Below are positions 1-10,543 of a stretch of DNA of 64,000 nucleotides, in pieces. The position numbers were made by a program, and so were the translations under genes. Source of the DNA: Alphaproteobacteria bacterium (GTDB taxonomy: Bacteria > Pseudomonadota > Alphaproteobacteria > DSM-16000 > Inquilinaceae); contig JANQGH010000050.1 of NCBI GenBank assembly GCA_028277405.1, positions 62,001 through 126,000 on the forward strand, given 5' to 3'. Positions within the stretch are counted from its first letter, which is position 1; every line of letters begins with the position of its first letter. The notes beneath the pieces are model-generated. The model worked only from the letters and a program-made list of their open reading frames with translations. It had not been told where the DNA came from and ran no database searches.

Positions 1-3000
1 GCAGGCCGATCGAAACGGCGATGGCGAAATTGTTCATCAGCGAGCGGAAGGCGGCGCCTTCCTTGTGCAAGTCGAGGAACAGCTCGCCGAGGCTGCCATC
101 GTCATATTCGCCGGTGCGCAGATATACCTTGTGGCCGCCGATGATGGCCTTCTGGGTATAGCCCTTGCGCCGGTCCGGCAGCCGTGCGCGGGTCGCGTGC
201 CGCCGTTCGATCACCCGTTCGACGATCTTCTCAACCACCCGTTCGGCCACCAAGGGCGCCTTGACGGCGGCCGGTGCGGCCGCGATCGCCTCGGCAATCT
301 CCTCGACATCCTCGTCATCGTCCACCAGGGCGGCCGACAGGGGCTGGCTCAGCTTCGACCCGTCGCGGTAGAGCGCGTTCGCCTTCAGGCCCAGGCGCCA
401 GCTCAACAGGTAGGCGTCCTTGCAATCCTCGACCGTGGCGCCGTTGGGCATGTTGATGGTCTTGGAGATCGCGCCGGAGATGAAGGGCTGAGCGGCCGCC
501 ATCATGCGGATGTGGGCTTCGGCGCTGAGATAGCGGGTGCCGTGCCGGCCGCACGGGTTGGCGCAATCGAACACCGGCAGGTGTTCCGGTTTCAGATGCG
601 GCGCGCCCTCCAGGGTCATGGCGCCACAGGCATAGGTGTTGGCTGCGTCGACCGCGTCCTTCGAAAAGCCGAGATGGGCCAAGAGGTCGAAGGTCACGTC
701 ATCCAGCGTCGCGGCCGGAATGCCCAGCGTGCCCGTGCAGAACTCCGCGCCCAGGGTCCATTTGTTGAACACGAACCGGATGTCGAAGGCCGAGCCTAGC
801 TGCTGCTCGACCGCCTGGATCTGCGCATCGCCAAGGCCCTTTTCCTTCAACGCCGTATGGTTCAGCGACGGCGACCCGGCCAGCGTGCCGTGCCCGACCG
901 CATAGCGCACGATGTCCTCGATCTGGTCCGGGTCGTAGCCGAGCTTGTTCAGCGCGGTCGGCACCACCCGGTTGATGATCTTAAAATAGCCGCCGCCGGC
1001 CAGCTTTTTGAACTTCACCAGCGCGAAATCGGGCTCGATGCCGGTCGTGTCGCAGTCCATGACCAGGCCGATCGTGCCGGTCGGCGCAATCACCGTCGCC
1101 TGCGCGTTGCGATAGCCATGGGCCTCGCCCAGCGACAGCGCCTTGTCCCAGGCCGCCTTGGCCGCCTCGATCAGGGCCGGATCGGGGCAATCCGCGGCGT
1201 GCAAGGGCACGGGTACAACGTTCAAGCCCTCATAGCCGTCGGCTTCGCCATGGGCGGCCCGCCGGTGGTTGCGGACCACCCGCAGCATCGCCTCTTCGTT
1301 GGCGTCATATCCGGGAAACTTGCCGAGTTCCTCCGCCATTTCGGCCGAGGTGGCGTAGGAAACGCCGGTCATGATCGCGGTGATGGCGCCGGTGAGCGCA
1401 CGTCCCTCGTCGCTGTCATAGGCGATGCCGCCGGCCATCAGCAAGCCGCCGATATTGGCGAAACCCAGCCCCAGGGTGCGATAGTCGAAGGACCGTTTGG
1501 CGATTTCCTCTGACGGGAACTGGGCCATCAGCACGGAGATCTCCAGTGCGATGGTCCACAGCCGGCAGGCATGCTCGAAAGCTTGCGCCTCAAAACCGCC
1601 ATCGGCGTCGCGGAACGCCATCAGGTTCAGCGACGCCAGATTGCACGCCGTGTCGTCCAGGAACATGTACTCCGAACACGGGTTCGAGGCGTCGATGCGG
1701 CCGCTGTTGGGGCAGGTGTGCCAGTCGTTGATCGTGGTGTCATATTGCAGGCCGGGGTCGGCGCTGGCCCAGGCGGCATAGCCGATCTTTTCCCACAGAT
1801 CGGCCGCCTTCACCGTTTTGGCCGGCGCGCCGTCGGTCCGGCGGGTGAGGGTCCATTCCCCGTCGGCCAGAACCTGTTCCAGGAACCCGTCGGTGATCCT
1901 GACCGAGTTGTTGGAGTTCTGGCCGGAGACGGTCAGATAGGCGTCGGAATCCCAATCCGTGTCGTAGGTCTTGAAGTCGATATCGACATAGCCCTGGCGG
2001 GCGAAATGGATCACCCGCTGGATGTAGTTGTCCGGGATCATGGCCGCCCGCGCGGCCTTGATGGCGCGCTTCAGGGCCGGATTGGCCTTGGCGTCGAAGC
2101 GCTGATCGGTGTCCAGCGTGTCGAAGACACCGTCCGCCGCGCCGTCCGCCCCGGTGCAGGCGGCCATCACCGCCTTCATATGCTTGCGCGCCAGTTTCGA
2201 CCCGGCGACGAGGGCGGCAACCTTCTGTTCCTCCACCACCTTCCAGTCGATATAGGCCTCGATGTCCGGATGGTCGATGTCGACCGTGACCATCTTGGCC
2301 GCGCGTCTGGTGGTGCCGCCGGACTTGATCGCACCCGCGGCACGGTCGCCGATCTTCAGGAAGCTCATCAGACCGGACGACTTGCCGCCGCCGGACAGGG
2401 GCTCGGTCTCGCCGCGAATGCGCGAGAAGTTCGTGCCGGTGCCGGAGCCGTACTTGAACAGCCTGGCCTCGCGCACCCACAGATCCATGATGCCACCATC
2501 GTTCACCAGATCGTCGGCCACGGACTGGATGAAGCAGGCGTGCGGCTGCGGGTGTTCGTAGGCGCTGTCCGACTTGGTCAGCTCGTCGGTGCGGAAGTCG
2601 ACATAGTGGTGGCCTTGCGACGGGCCATCGATGCCGTAGGCCCAGTGCAGGCCCGTATTGAACCATTGCGGGCTGTTCGGCGCACCCATCTGGCGGGCCA
2701 GCATGACCCGCATTTCGTCGTAGTAGGCCTGCGCGTCTTCCGCACTGTCGAAATAGCCGCCCTGCCAGCCCCAATAGGTCCAGGTCCCGGCCAACCGATC
2801 GAACACCTGCCGGCATGAGGTTTCGCCGCCATAGCGCTCGTCCTCAGGCAGCCGCGCCAGCGCCTTGTCGTCCGGCTGATGGCGCCAGAGGAACTCCGGC
2901 ACGTCCGGGTCCTCAATCGGCTTCAGCCGCGCGGCGACGCCCGCCTTTCGGAAATACTTTTGGGCCAAAATGTCGGCCGCGACCTGGCTCCATGCCGTCG

Positions 3001-3130
3001 GGACCTCGATGCCATCCTGACGAAACACGATCGAGCCGTCGGGGTTGCGGATCTCGCTCGTCGCGTCCCGGAACTCGATCCCGTCGTACGGGTCTTTGCC
3101 CTTGGTCGTGAATCGCCGCTCTATCCGCAT
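1..3130 (-). CDS. nrdJ: Class II (adenosylcobalamin-dependent) ribonucleotide reductase, 3' end outside window
   Basis: Converts ribonucleotides to deoxyribonucleotides with a B12-generated thiyl radical, supplying dNTPs for replication in the cytoplasm. Translation from the ATG at 3130 gives 1043 residues with no stop before the edge. Family motifs are visible: [10 protein letters not shown] near residue 155, the substrate-site segment [19 protein letters not shown] near 480, and [11 protein letters not shown] near 680. The last visible residues ([15 protein letters not shown]) match the region before the C-terminal domain of alphaproteobacterial NrdJ, usually about 1200-1250 residues, so roughly 150-200 residues are missing. 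A purine-rich GGGGGACC precedes the ATG. No small subunit or activase is nearby, as expected for a class II enzyme. Confidence 0.95.
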   Translation of the reverse strand, partial: MRIERRFTTKGKDPYDGIEFRDATSEIRNPDGSIVFRQDGIEVPTAWSQVAADILAQKYFRKAGVAARLKPIEDPDVPEFLWRHQPDDKALARLPEDERYGGETSCRQVFDRLAGTWTYWGWQGGYFDSAEDAQAYYDEMRVMLARQMGAPNSPQWFNTGLHWAYGIDGPSQGHHYVDFRTDELTKSDSAYEHPQPHACFIQSVADDLVNDGGIMDLWVREARLFKYGSGTGTNFSRIRGETEPLSGGGKSSGLMSFLKIGDRAAGAIKSGGTTRRAAKMVTVDIDHPDIEAYIDWKVVEEQKVAALVAGSKLARKHMKAVMAACTGADGAADGVFDTLDTDQRFDAKANPALKRAIKAARAAMIPDNYIQRVIHFARQGYVDIDFKTYDTDWDSDAYLTVSGQNSNNSVRITDGFLEQVLADGEWTLTRRTDGAPAKTVKAADLWEKIGYAAWASADPGLQYDTTINDWHTCPNSGRIDASNPCSEYMFLDDTACNLASLNLMAFRDADGGFEAQAFEHACRLWTIALEISVLMAQFPSEEIAKRSFDYRTLGLGFANIGGLLMAGGIAYDSDEGRALTGAITAIMTGVSYATSAEMAEELGKFPGYDANEEAMLRVVRNHRRAAHGEADGYEGLNVVPVPLHAADCPDPALIEAAKAAWDKALSLGEAHGYRNAQATVIAPTGTIGLVMDCDTTGIEPDFALVKFKKLAGGGYFKIINRVVPTALNKLGYDPDQIEDIVRYAVGHGTLAGSPSLNHTALKEKGLGDAQIQAVEQQLGSAFDIRFVFNKWTLGAEFCTGTLGIPAATLDDVTFDLLAHLGFSKDAVDAANTYACGAMTLEGAPHLKPEHLPVFDCANPCGRHGTRYLSAEAHIRMMAAAQPFISGAISKTINMPNGATVEDCKDAYLLSWRLGLKANALYRDGSKLSQPLSAALVDDDEDVEEIAEAIAAAPAAVKAPLVAERVVEKIVERVIERRHATRARLPDRRKGYTQKAIIGGHKVYLRTGEYDDGSLGELFLDLHKEGAAFRSLMNNFAIAVSIGL

Positions 3131-3300
3131 CGCCGGTCCCCCGAGTCGTCAGCGATTCGGTCGTGAGCCTAGCGAGAGCGCCAGCCGAACCGCTGTATCT
3201 AGTCAACGGCCGACGATGATGCCACATCATCTAGGGGTGTACAGCTTTTAATGTGGTTTTTGCTGTGTTTTCCACAGTATGTTGTTTTTCCGACACAAAA
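3131..3300. promoter_or_regulatory. nrdJ upstream region with inverted repeat and DnaA-box-like sequence
   Basis: AT-richer stretch upstream of nrdJ. It contains a perfect 7-bp inverted repeat (GATGATG at 3215-3221, CATCATC at 3225-3231) and TTTTCCACA at 3268-3276, one mismatch from the DnaA-box consensus TTATNCACA. Ribonucleotide reductase promoters are often controlled by NrdR or DnaA; I found no convincing NrdR box. The regulatory role is inference. Confidence 0.3.
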
Positions 3301-3327
3301 GGCCCCGGCGGCGATGCCGTCGGGGCC
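3293..3327 (-). terminator. Rho-independent terminator after the DUF1127 gene
   Basis: GGCCCCG at 3301-3307 pairs with CGGGGCC at 3321-3327, the stem continues imperfectly inward, and the loop is GAT. Read on the minus strand, the hairpin is followed by TTTTGTGT. It lies about 35 bases past the stop codon of the DUF1127 gene, where an intrinsic terminator is expected. Confidence 0.75.
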
Positions 3328-3365
3328 CGGCTCAAGCTACTGGGCTTGATGTATAGGGTGAGGCG

Positions 3366-3767
3366 TTATGCGACGCGGCGTTCGTCCGCGGTGTCGCTGT
3401 TGGCCGGCACCTTCGTTACCACCTTCGGGAACAGCAGCGCCTTGCCGGTCAACGGCGCGGGCATGAAGACATGGTTGGTCTCGCGGCCCCGCTTCAGGTC
3501 GGCGGCCAGCGTGGCGCGGTTCAGGCCGACATCGGCCAGCAGCCGGTCGTCAAGCTGGGACAGCTCGTTCACCAGCCGGCGATTCTGTATGCCCTTGGTG
3601 ATGGCCGCGAAGCCGCGTTGGATGGCGGTCCAGACCCCGGTCCAGGCCCGGCTGAAAGCTTCCGCCGTGGCGCGGGCGCGCAGGACGCGTGCCTGGCGCT
3701 CGACTGCGATGGCGGACAGGCCGTCGAAGAGGTCGGTGTGTTCGGTTGTGATCGTTCCTTGTGACAT
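3366..3767 (-). CDS. DUF1127 domain-containing protein
   Basis: Small basic protein of 133 residues. Residues about 68-95 carry the DUF1127 (YjiS-like) signature, seen here as NELSQLDDRLLADVGLNR. DUF1127 proteins are common in alphaproteobacteria; some bind RNA and affect phosphate or stress physiology, but no function can be assigned to this one. The usual DUF1127 proteins are 45-90 residues, so the N-terminal extension with HTDLFDGLSAIAVERQAR and the C-terminal tail are longer than average. The gene stands alone and ends in its own terminator at 3293-3327. AGAGAAG precedes the ATG. Confidence 0.8.
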   Translation of the reverse strand: MSQGTITTEHTDLFDGLSAIAVERQARVLRARATAEAFSRAWTGVWTAIQRGFAAITKGIQNRRLVNELSQLDDRLLADVGLNRATLAADLKRGRETNHVFMPAPLTGKALLFPKVVTKVPANSDTADERRVA

Positions 3768-4053
3768 TGTACTTCTCTTGGTCTCGATGCTTGCATGGTT
3801 GTGTGCGTGACGCTGGGCCGTGGGGCGTTGGGCGCTCTGCGCGGCGAAGCAATCCGACGCACGACAGCTAATCTGTCCTATCGCCGATGACAGCTGTCCG
3901 TTTTGCAGTGCAGCATTGAGCTTTTCGCCGGACCCGGCCGGATCATGGCCGTGGCTTGGCGGGCTGGACGATTTGCCGCCGCGATGTCATATTCCGACCG
4001 CCTTTGGGCGCCCTAGATATCCGGGAAGACTTTGAGCGAACCGCGAACGAGCG

Positions 4054-4440
4054 ATGGCAGGCATGTACGAACTGGGCTTTAGGCTGCTCGCGCGCTGGAC
4101 CACGTTTCGGCGCCGCGGCAAGCTTGTCGGCGAGGACAGTGCGGGCAATCGCTATTACCGCGACCGCAAGGTCAAGCCTGGCCGACGCGAACGTCGCTGG
4201 GTGATCTATAAGGGCGGCGACATCGAAGCCAGCCGGGTGATGCCCGAATGGCATGGCTGGCTGCATCACCAGACGGATGAGGTTCCAGGCGCGGAAAACC
4301 CGAACCGTCGGCCCTGGCAGGAGGCGTATGAGCCCAATCAAACGGGCACGACCGCCGCCTATTTGCCGCCGGGCCACACGCTGATGGGTGGTCAGAGGGC
4401 ACGCGCGACCGGCGACTACGAACCCTGGACGCCGTCCTGA
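4054..4440 (+). CDS. NADH:ubiquinone oxidoreductase subunit NDUFA12 (B17.2) family
   Basis: Accessory subunit of respiratory complex I shared by alphaproteobacteria and mitochondria; it sits on the peripheral arm. The 128-residue product shows the family core: GNRYYRD near residue 30, then RRWVIYKG and the hallmark PEWHGWLHHQTDE near residues 60-75. It opens a short plus-strand run with the MlaD-type and DUF2155 genes, a frequent alphaproteobacterial order, so co-transcription is likely. An alternative ATG lies three codons in, at 4063. The core complex I genes are not in this window. Confidence 0.92.
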   Translation: MAGMYELGFRLLARWTTFRRRGKLVGEDSAGNRYYRDRKVKPGRRERRWVIYKGGDIEASRVMPEWHGWLHHQTDEVPGAENPNRRPWQEAYEPNQTGTTAAYLPPGHTLMGGQRARATGDYEPWTPS

Positions 4441-4498
4441 CGACCGCTGGCCGGGCTTGTCGCCGGATCGCGGCTTACAACAACAGACACGGCACGCC

Positions 4499-4999
4499 AT
4501 GAAGAGAAACGTGATCGAAACCGTAATGGGCGCCGTTGTGCTGGCGGTGGCCGCGTTCTTCCTGTTCTTCGCCTATGGCAGTGCCGACGTCCGATCGGTC
4601 AGCGGCTATGAGGTGATGGCGCGGTTCGACCGGATCGACGGTCTTGAGCCGGGGTCCGATGTCTCCATCAGTGGCGTGCGCGTTGGCCAGGTGACCAGCA
4701 CGCGGCTGGACCCGACGACCTATCTCGCCGAAGTGCGCATGAGCATCGATCCGGATATCGAGTTGCCCGTCGACACATTTGCCACGGTAGCCAGCGAGAG
4801 CCTGCTGGGCGGCCGGTTCATGGCCCTCGATCCCGGCGGAGACCCGGAGATGATCCAGCCGGGCGGCACCATCATCTATACCCAAGCGACACCGGGTCTG
4901 GATCAGTTGATCGGCCACTTCATCTACGGCATGGACAGCGGCGACGGTTCGGCCTCGGATGGTGGCGACTCCGACGCGCCGCCCCTGTTCGACAACTGA
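4499..4999 (+). CDS. mlaD: MlaD family outer-membrane lipid asymmetry transport protein
   Basis: Periplasmic, inner-membrane-anchored substrate-binding subunit of the Mla (Ttg2) phospholipid transporter. The 166-residue protein has an N-terminal membrane anchor (residues about 7-25, VMGAVVLAVAAFFLFFAYG) followed by one MCE/MlaD domain: GYEVMARFDRIDGLEPGSDV, VRVGQV and ESLLGGRFMALDPGG. The low-complexity tail is rich in Asp, Gly and Ser. The ATG at 4499 is chosen because the anchor starts immediately after it; the frame is open further upstream but runs into the NDUFA12 gene. The MlaE and MlaF partners are elsewhere. Confidence 0.88.
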   Translation: MKRNVIETVMGAVVLAVAAFFLFFAYGSADVRSVSGYEVMARFDRIDGLEPGSDVSISGVRVGQVTSTRLDPTTYLAEVRMSIDPDIELPVDTFATVASESLLGGRFMALDPGGDPEMIQPGGTIIYTQATPGLDQLIGHFIYGMDSGDGSASDGGDSDAPPLFDN

Positions 5000-5012
5000 C
5001 GGTCTGAACGCA

Positions 5013-5612
5013 ATGGTGCGCCGATTCTGCCTGTCGGCCTGTGTCGTCGCTGCCCTAGCCATCCCCGCAGTCGCCGCGGGCCAGCAGCAGCTCGTGACCC
5101 CGCAGGGCGATGGCGGGACGCCGCAGACGATTGAGGATCTGCTGGGCTCGCTCGACAGCGAGCCGGCACCTGCGCCCTGGCAGGAGTCCGAGGCGCGCTT
5201 GCGGCCCCAGCCCGATCAGTCGCGGTCCTTCGCGGTGTTGAGCGCCCTGGACAAGATCACTGCAACGGTGTCGCCGCTTGCGGTCGGTGTCGGCGAAACG
5301 GCGACGTTCGGGACGCTGACCATCACCGTGCGCGCCTGCCAGACGACCGGGGCGGACAGCAACGCGCAAAACGCCGTCTTCCTCGAGGTCATCGATGAAC
5401 CGCCGGGCGACGAGGCCGGGGACAGCTTCAGCGGCTGGATGTTCTCCGCCGCGCGGGCGATCTCGGCGATGGAACACCCGGTCTACGATCTATGGCTGGT
5501 CGGCTGCGTCGACGAGGTGCCGCAACCGCCGGAGGACATGGCGCGCGAGGCCGTCTTCGGGCTGCCCGGCAATCCGCCGCTGCCGCCCGCGCTGCCGTCA
5601 CGACGGCTGTAG
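5013..5612 (+). CDS. DUF2155 domain-containing secreted protein
   Basis: A 199-residue protein with a signal peptide (residues 1-23, ending AIPAVAAG) followed by a Pro/Gln-rich stretch and the DUF2155 core: LDKITATVSPLAVGVGETATFGTLTITVRACQ, split by a linker from FSGWMFSAARAISAMEHPVYDLWLVGC. DUF2155 proteins are alphaproteobacterial, presumably periplasmic, and of unknown function; two conserved cysteines may form a disulfide. It lies 13 bases after the MlaD gene and overlaps the convergent aat gene by 15 bases at the 3' ends. The start at 5013 places the signal peptide correctly. Confidence 0.85.
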   Translation: MVRRFCLSACVVAALAIPAVAAGQQQLVTPQGDGGTPQTIEDLLGSLDSEPAPAPWQESEARLRPQPDQSRSFAVLSALDKITATVSPLAVGVGETATFGTLTITVRACQTTGADSNAQNAVFLEVIDEPPGDEAGDSFSGWMFSAARAISAMEHPVYDLWLVGCVDEVPQPPEDMAREAVFGLPGNPPLPPALPSRRL

Positions 5613-6236
5613 CATTTCCGCCAGTTCCGGCCCGCGCTCGTTGGCACCGAACCGCGGCAGAATGGTCAACGCGGTATCGAGCCGGCGTTCGTAATCCTCC
5701 TTGGGGATCTCGACACAGCCAAGCCGGGCCAGATGGTCGGTCTTGAACTGGGTGTCCAGCAGCATGTAGCCGTCGATGCGAAGCTGCGCGACCAGATGCA
5801 CCAGGGCGACTTTGCTGGCATCGGCGCGGCGGCTGACCATGCTCTCGCCGAAGAACGCCCCGCCCAGCGAGACGCCGTACAGGCCGCCGGCGAAGTCGTC
5901 GCCGTCCCAGCATTCGACCGAATGGGCATGGCCCCGCCGGTGCAGGGCGCCGTAGAGATCCAGGATGTCCTGGTTGATCCAGGTCTCGGGCCTGCCGGGC
6001 GTCGCCTCGGCACAGGCCCCGATCACGCTGTCGAACGCCCGGTTGATGGTCACCTCGAAACGGCCTCGCCGTACCAGCCGGCGCAGGGATCGCGAGACGT
6101 GCAGCCCGTCCAGCGGAATGATCCCGCGCTGGGGCGGGTCGACCCACAACAGGGTCGCCGAACGGGCCGATTCGGCCATCGGAAAATAGCCGCTGGCATA
6201 AGCCCGCAGCACCAGGTCCGGCGTGATCTCAACCAT
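5598..6236 (-). CDS. aat: Leucyl/phenylalanyl-tRNA--protein transferase
   Basis: Transfers Leu or Phe from charged tRNA to N-terminal Lys/Arg of proteins, marking them for ClpS/ClpAP degradation (N-degron pathway). The 212-residue protein is of usual length and has the family motifs: YASGYFPMAE near residue 13, WVDPPQRGIIPL, SVECWDGDDFAGGLYGVSLG and FFGESMVSR. It follows accC with a 53-base gap, in the alphaproteobacterial order aroQ-accB-accC-aat, and converges on the DUF2155 gene. Confidence 0.96.
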   Translation of the reverse strand: MVEITPDLVLRAYASGYFPMAESARSATLLWVDPPQRGIIPLDGLHVSRSLRRLVRRGRFEVTINRAFDSVIGACAEATPGRPETWINQDILDLYGALHRRGHAHSVECWDGDDFAGGLYGVSLGGAFFGESMVSRRADASKVALVHLVAQLRIDGYMLLDTQFKTDHLARLGCVEIPKEDYERRLDTALTILPRFGANERGPELAEMLQPS

Positions 6237-6289
6237 CGGCCAATACGAGATCCGGCAGTCTCGAAACTAAACCAATCTCAGATGGGGCG

Positions 6290-7630
<1,341 letters not shown>

Positions 7631-7636
7631 GTCCGG

Positions 7637-8098
7637 TCAGGCCACGACCAGCAGGACTTCACCGAATTCCACCGGCTGGGCGTCGTCGACGAGGATCTGC
7701 TTGACCGTTCCGGACCGCTGCGCGCGGATCGGGTTCATCACCTTCATCGCCTCGACGATCAGCAGCGTCTGGCCCTCGCTGACGCTGTCGCCGACCTTCA
7801 CGAAATTCGGCGCCCCCGGTTCCGGCGCCAGGTAGACGGTGCCGACCATCGGCGACGTCACCGCGCCGTCCGGCGTGCCGCCGCCGGCCGGCGCCTCGGC
7901 ACCTGTCGCCGCCGTTTGCGGCGCCTCCGCCGCCACCTGCACGACCGACGGTGTCGAGGCCGTTATCGTCTGGTTCACCGTCTTGGCGACGCGCAGCCGC
8001 TTGTCGCCCTCGGCGAACTCGATCTCCGTCAGGCCGGTTTCGTCCAGCAGTTCGGCCAGCTTGCGGATCAGCGCGTCGTCGATTTGGAACCGGGCCAT
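7637..8098 (-). CDS. accB: Acetyl-CoA carboxylase biotin carboxyl carrier protein
   Basis: Carries the biotin shuttled between the biotin carboxylase and carboxyltransferase. The 153-residue protein has an N-terminal helical segment ([19 protein letters not shown]), a Pro/Ala-rich linker (residues about 45-75), and a C-terminal biotinyl domain with the acceptor lysine in VEAMKVMN. The start at 8098 is chosen because MARFQIDD matches the family N-terminus and AGGAG lies upstream; an open frame further upstream overlaps the aroQ 3' end. Operon with accC and aroQ. Confidence 0.96.
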   Translation of the reverse strand: MARFQIDDALIRKLAELLDETGLTEIEFAEGDKRLRVAKTVNQTITASTPSVVQVAAEAPQTAATGAEAPAGGGTPDGAVTSPMVGTVYLAPEPGAPNFVKVGDSVSEGQTLLIVEAMKVMNPIRAQRSGTVKQILVDDAQPVEFGEVLLVVA

Positions 8099-8124
8099 GG
8101 GGCCATGTCTCCTGGAGAATTGCA

Positions 8125-8583
8125 TCAAGGGCCGCCGTTTTCCAGCAAGCCGGCCATGGCGTCCAGTGCCAAAACATAGCCGTGCGCGCCGAGGCCGCAA
8201 ATCACCCCGTGAGCCGCCTGGCTGATGTAGGAATGGTGGCGAAACTGGTCGCGCTTGTAGATGTTGGACAGATGAACCTCGATCACGGGCAGTTCCGCCG
8301 CCTGTAGCGCGTCGAGAATGGCGATCGAGGTATGGCTGTAGGCCGCGGCGTTGATGATGATGCCGTCTTGAACCTGCCGTGCCTCTTGGATCCAGCCAAC
8401 GATCTCACCTTCCAGGTTGCTTTGGCGAAAGTCGATCGCCAGGCCAAGATCGGCGCCCCGGTCGGCGCAGGCCGCTTCCAGGTCGGCCAACGTGTCGGTG
8501 CCGTAGATCGTCGGTTCCCGAAGTCCCAGCATGTTGAGATTCGGTCCGTTGACGATCAGCACGCTTTGTTGGTCGTTGGCCAT
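8125..8583 (-). CDS. aroQ: Type II 3-dehydroquinate dehydratase
   Basis: Dehydrates 3-dehydroquinate to 3-dehydroshikimate in the shikimate pathway. The 152-residue protein has the diagnostic [16 protein letters not shown] near the N-terminus (the conserved Tyr follows in PTIYG), [17 protein letters not shown] and [18 protein letters not shown]. The start at 8583 fits the family; the open frame extends a further 70 codons without homology to this enzyme. First gene of the aroQ-accB-accC-aat block; gap to accB 26 bases. Confidence 0.96.
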   Translation of the reverse strand: MANDQQSVLIVNGPNLNMLGLREPTIYGTDTLADLEAACADRGADLGLAIDFRQSNLEGEIVGWIQEARQVQDGIIINAAAYSHTSIAILDALQAAELPVIEVHLSNIYKRDQFRHHSYISQAAHGVICGLGAHGYVLALDAMAGLLENGGP

Positions 8584-8725
8584 CAACAGCAATAAAGAAC
8601 CGGTTGTTATTGATAACTTGCTTAAAGCATCGATTGAGTCGGGGCAAGCGGCGGCGGCTTGCCGCGGCGGGGGCGACGGCTTTCTCATAGGCTGTACGGT
8701 GAGAAGGAATAGGTTGGCTCGATGA

Positions 8726-8899
8726 ACGTTTGCCTCGACGGCGCGCCGAGGCACTTCCAACTTCGCGGCACCAGACGCCGTCGAAACCTTCACGAACGAT
8801 CAGAGCGAGGCGCCCTTCCTCGCGCTGTGGGCCGACATCGTCGTCGACTCGCCGGTCAGCGGCTGGAGCAACTCGGTTTCCACCCGCCGATTGCCCTAG
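8726..8899 (+). pseudogene. Possible coding remnant without a start codon
   Basis: An open stretch of 57 codons between stops, with no usable start at its head. From about 8768 the codons look like real coding sequence (NFAAPDAVETFTNDQSEA, then APFLALWADIVVDSPVSGW; C or G at most third positions). I do not recognise the product. It lies in the roughly 310-base gap between aroQ and the Sel1 gene and its stop overlaps the Sel1 stop. It may be the eroded end of a deleted gene or chance. The rest of the gap holds an AT-rich patch before aroQ (8584-8640) that could be its promoter. Confidence 0.25.
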
Positions 8900-9750
8900 A
8901 GCCCAAGCTTGCCGCGCAGCGCATCGATGTCCCACAGCTCGTCGTACCCGCCGTCATAGGTCGCGACCGCCTCCATGGCGGCCTCCCACTGGGCCCGCGC
9001 CTCGGCATCGTCCCCCATGCCGGCATAGGCGTCGCCCAGCCGGTCCATGAAAGGCGGATAGTCCGGCTGCAGCTCCACGGCCAGTTCCAGATACTTGGCC
9101 GCCGACGCGTAGCGGCCCAACAGCAGGCGGATGGTGCCGAGCGTGTCGATCGAGGCGGCGCTGCCGGGCTCCAGCGCGACGGAAGTCTCGGAGATCGGCA
9201 GCGCATCCAGCAGGTTCTGGTCGCGGACCACCAGGGACCAGGCGAAACCGTTCATCGCCTGCGGGTCGCCGTTCTGCACTGCCTGGGCGTACCAATAGTC
9301 GCCCTCGCCATAGTCGATCTCGATGCCGTCCGCGCCATAGGTGAACAGATTGCCCAGCGCCGTCTGCGCCGCGATCAGCCCTTGATTGGCCGCGGCCTCG
9401 TAAAGCGGGATGGCCGCGATCGCGTCCGCGTCGGTGCCGTGGCCGTTGACCAGCATCCAGCCCAGCAGATATTGGCCGAACGCATCGCGCTGATTGGCGG
9501 CCTGGCGGGCCCAGTTCAGGGCCTCTTCCTCATCTTCCTCCACGCCGCTGCCGTTCAGATAGAGGATCGCGATCTCGGTCTGCGCGCGCGGATTGCCCTC
9601 TTCGGCATGCGGCAGCAGTTCGGCGAATGCCGCTTCAAAGTCGCCCTCTTCCAAAAGCTCGATGGCCCGTTCCATATCGGCCCGCGCCATGCCGGGCAGC
9701 GCCAGGACCGACGCCGTCGAAAGCAAAACCAATAGTCGCCGTATGGTCAA
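8896..9750 (-). CDS. Secreted Sel1/tetratricopeptide repeat protein
   Basis: A 284-residue protein with a signal peptide (RRLLVLLSTASVLALPGMARA) followed by Sel1-like repeats (EEGNPRAQTEIAILYLNGSGVEEDEEEALNWARQAA; NQRDAFGQYLLGWMLVNG) and, near the C-terminus, classical TPRs (YASAAKYLELAVELQPDY). Probably a periplasmic scaffold; partner unknown. I favour a TTG start at 9750, because GGGAG lies 8 bases upstream and the signal peptide begins there; a longer TTG start at 9801 would bury the signal peptide. Confidence 0.8.
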   Translation of the reverse strand: MTIRRLLVLLSTASVLALPGMARADMERAIELLEEGDFEAAFAELLPHAEEGNPRAQTEIAILYLNGSGVEEDEEEALNWARQAANQRDAFGQYLLGWMLVNGHGTDADAIAAIPLYEAAANQGLIAAQTALGNLFTYGADGIEIDYGEGDYWYAQAVQNGDPQAMNGFAWSLVVRDQNLLDALPISETSVALEPGSAASIDTLGTIRLLLGRYASAAKYLELAVELQPDYPPFMDRLGDAYAGMGDDAEARAQWEAAMEAVATYDGGYDELWDIDALRGKLGL

Positions 9751-9843
9751 AACACCGTCTCCCAAGTCAAATCCGCTCAAACATGCTGGCCTGTTTAGCA
9801 ATCCTTGTGCCGCCGGGCCACCTTCGTCGTATCCGTTCGGGCC

Positions 9844-10461
9844 TCACAATAGCTTTAGGTCGGCAAGGTCGCGGCGCAACTGTTGCGGGTTGGAAAAATG
9901 GATGCCGACCATGCCGGCCTCCCTGGCGGCCTCAACGTTCACGGCGCGATCGTCGATGAACGCGCAGTCGCCAGGGTGCCGATCATAGGTCTGGAAAAAC
10001 GCCTGAAAGATGGCCGGGTCCGGCTTGATCAGGCGGATCTCGCTGGACACGATAACTCCGTCGAACGCCTTCAGGAACGGATAGACCTCGCTGGCCACGG
10101 CCAGGGTTTCGGCGTTGAAGTTGGTGATGGCGTAGACCGGATGGCCCCGGTCCCGCACGTCGCCCAGGATCTCGACCGTGCCCTCGATGGCGCCGGGCAC
10201 CATTTCGATCCAGCGTTCGTGATAGGCGCGAACGAACCCGGCATGTTCCGGATGTTTGGCCACCAGTTCGTCGACGCCCTCGGCAAAGCTGAGACCGGCA
10301 TCCATCCGCTCGTTCCATTCCGGCGAGCAGATTTCAGAGAGGAACCACTCCATCTCCGCCTCGTCGTCGAACAGCTTGCGATAGAGATGGCGCGGGTCCC
10401 AGTCCAGCAGCACGCCGCCAATGTCGAAGACAATGGTCGTGGGGGTCTGATCGGTCGTCAT
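9844..10461 (-). CDS. HAD-superfamily hydrolase, subfamily IA
   Basis: A 205-residue haloacid-dehalogenase-fold phosphatase-like enzyme. Motif I is DIGGVLLDWD near residue 13 (first Asp is the nucleophile), motif II ITNFN near 110, the motif III lysine lies in IRLIKPDPAIF, and motif IV is FIDDRAVNVEAA. The GGVL motif and helical cap fit the variant 3 (YihX/2-haloacid dehalogenase-like) group; the substrate cannot be read from the sequence. Monocistronic, divergent from maiA. Confidence 0.9.
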   Translation of the reverse strand: MTTDQTPTTIVFDIGGVLLDWDPRHLYRKLFDDEAEMEWFLSEICSPEWNERMDAGLSFAEGVDELVAKHPEHAGFVRAYHERWIEMVPGAIEGTVEILGDVRDRGHPVYAITNFNAETLAVASEVYPFLKAFDGVIVSSEIRLIKPDPAIFQAFFQTYDRHPGDCAFIDDRAVNVEAAREAGMVGIHFSNPQQLRRDLADLKLL

Positions 10462-10543
10462 GATGGCCTGGTGGATCGGAAAGCGGGAACCGGTTAATTA
10501 GGGGACCCAATCGCGCCCATGCAATGGAAAGTCGGCCAGCGCT

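Noticed and set aside
1571-2818. A 415-codon plus-strand frame across nrdJ
   Set aside because: The minus strand translates without interruption into NrdJ from 3130 to the window edge, with all core motifs.
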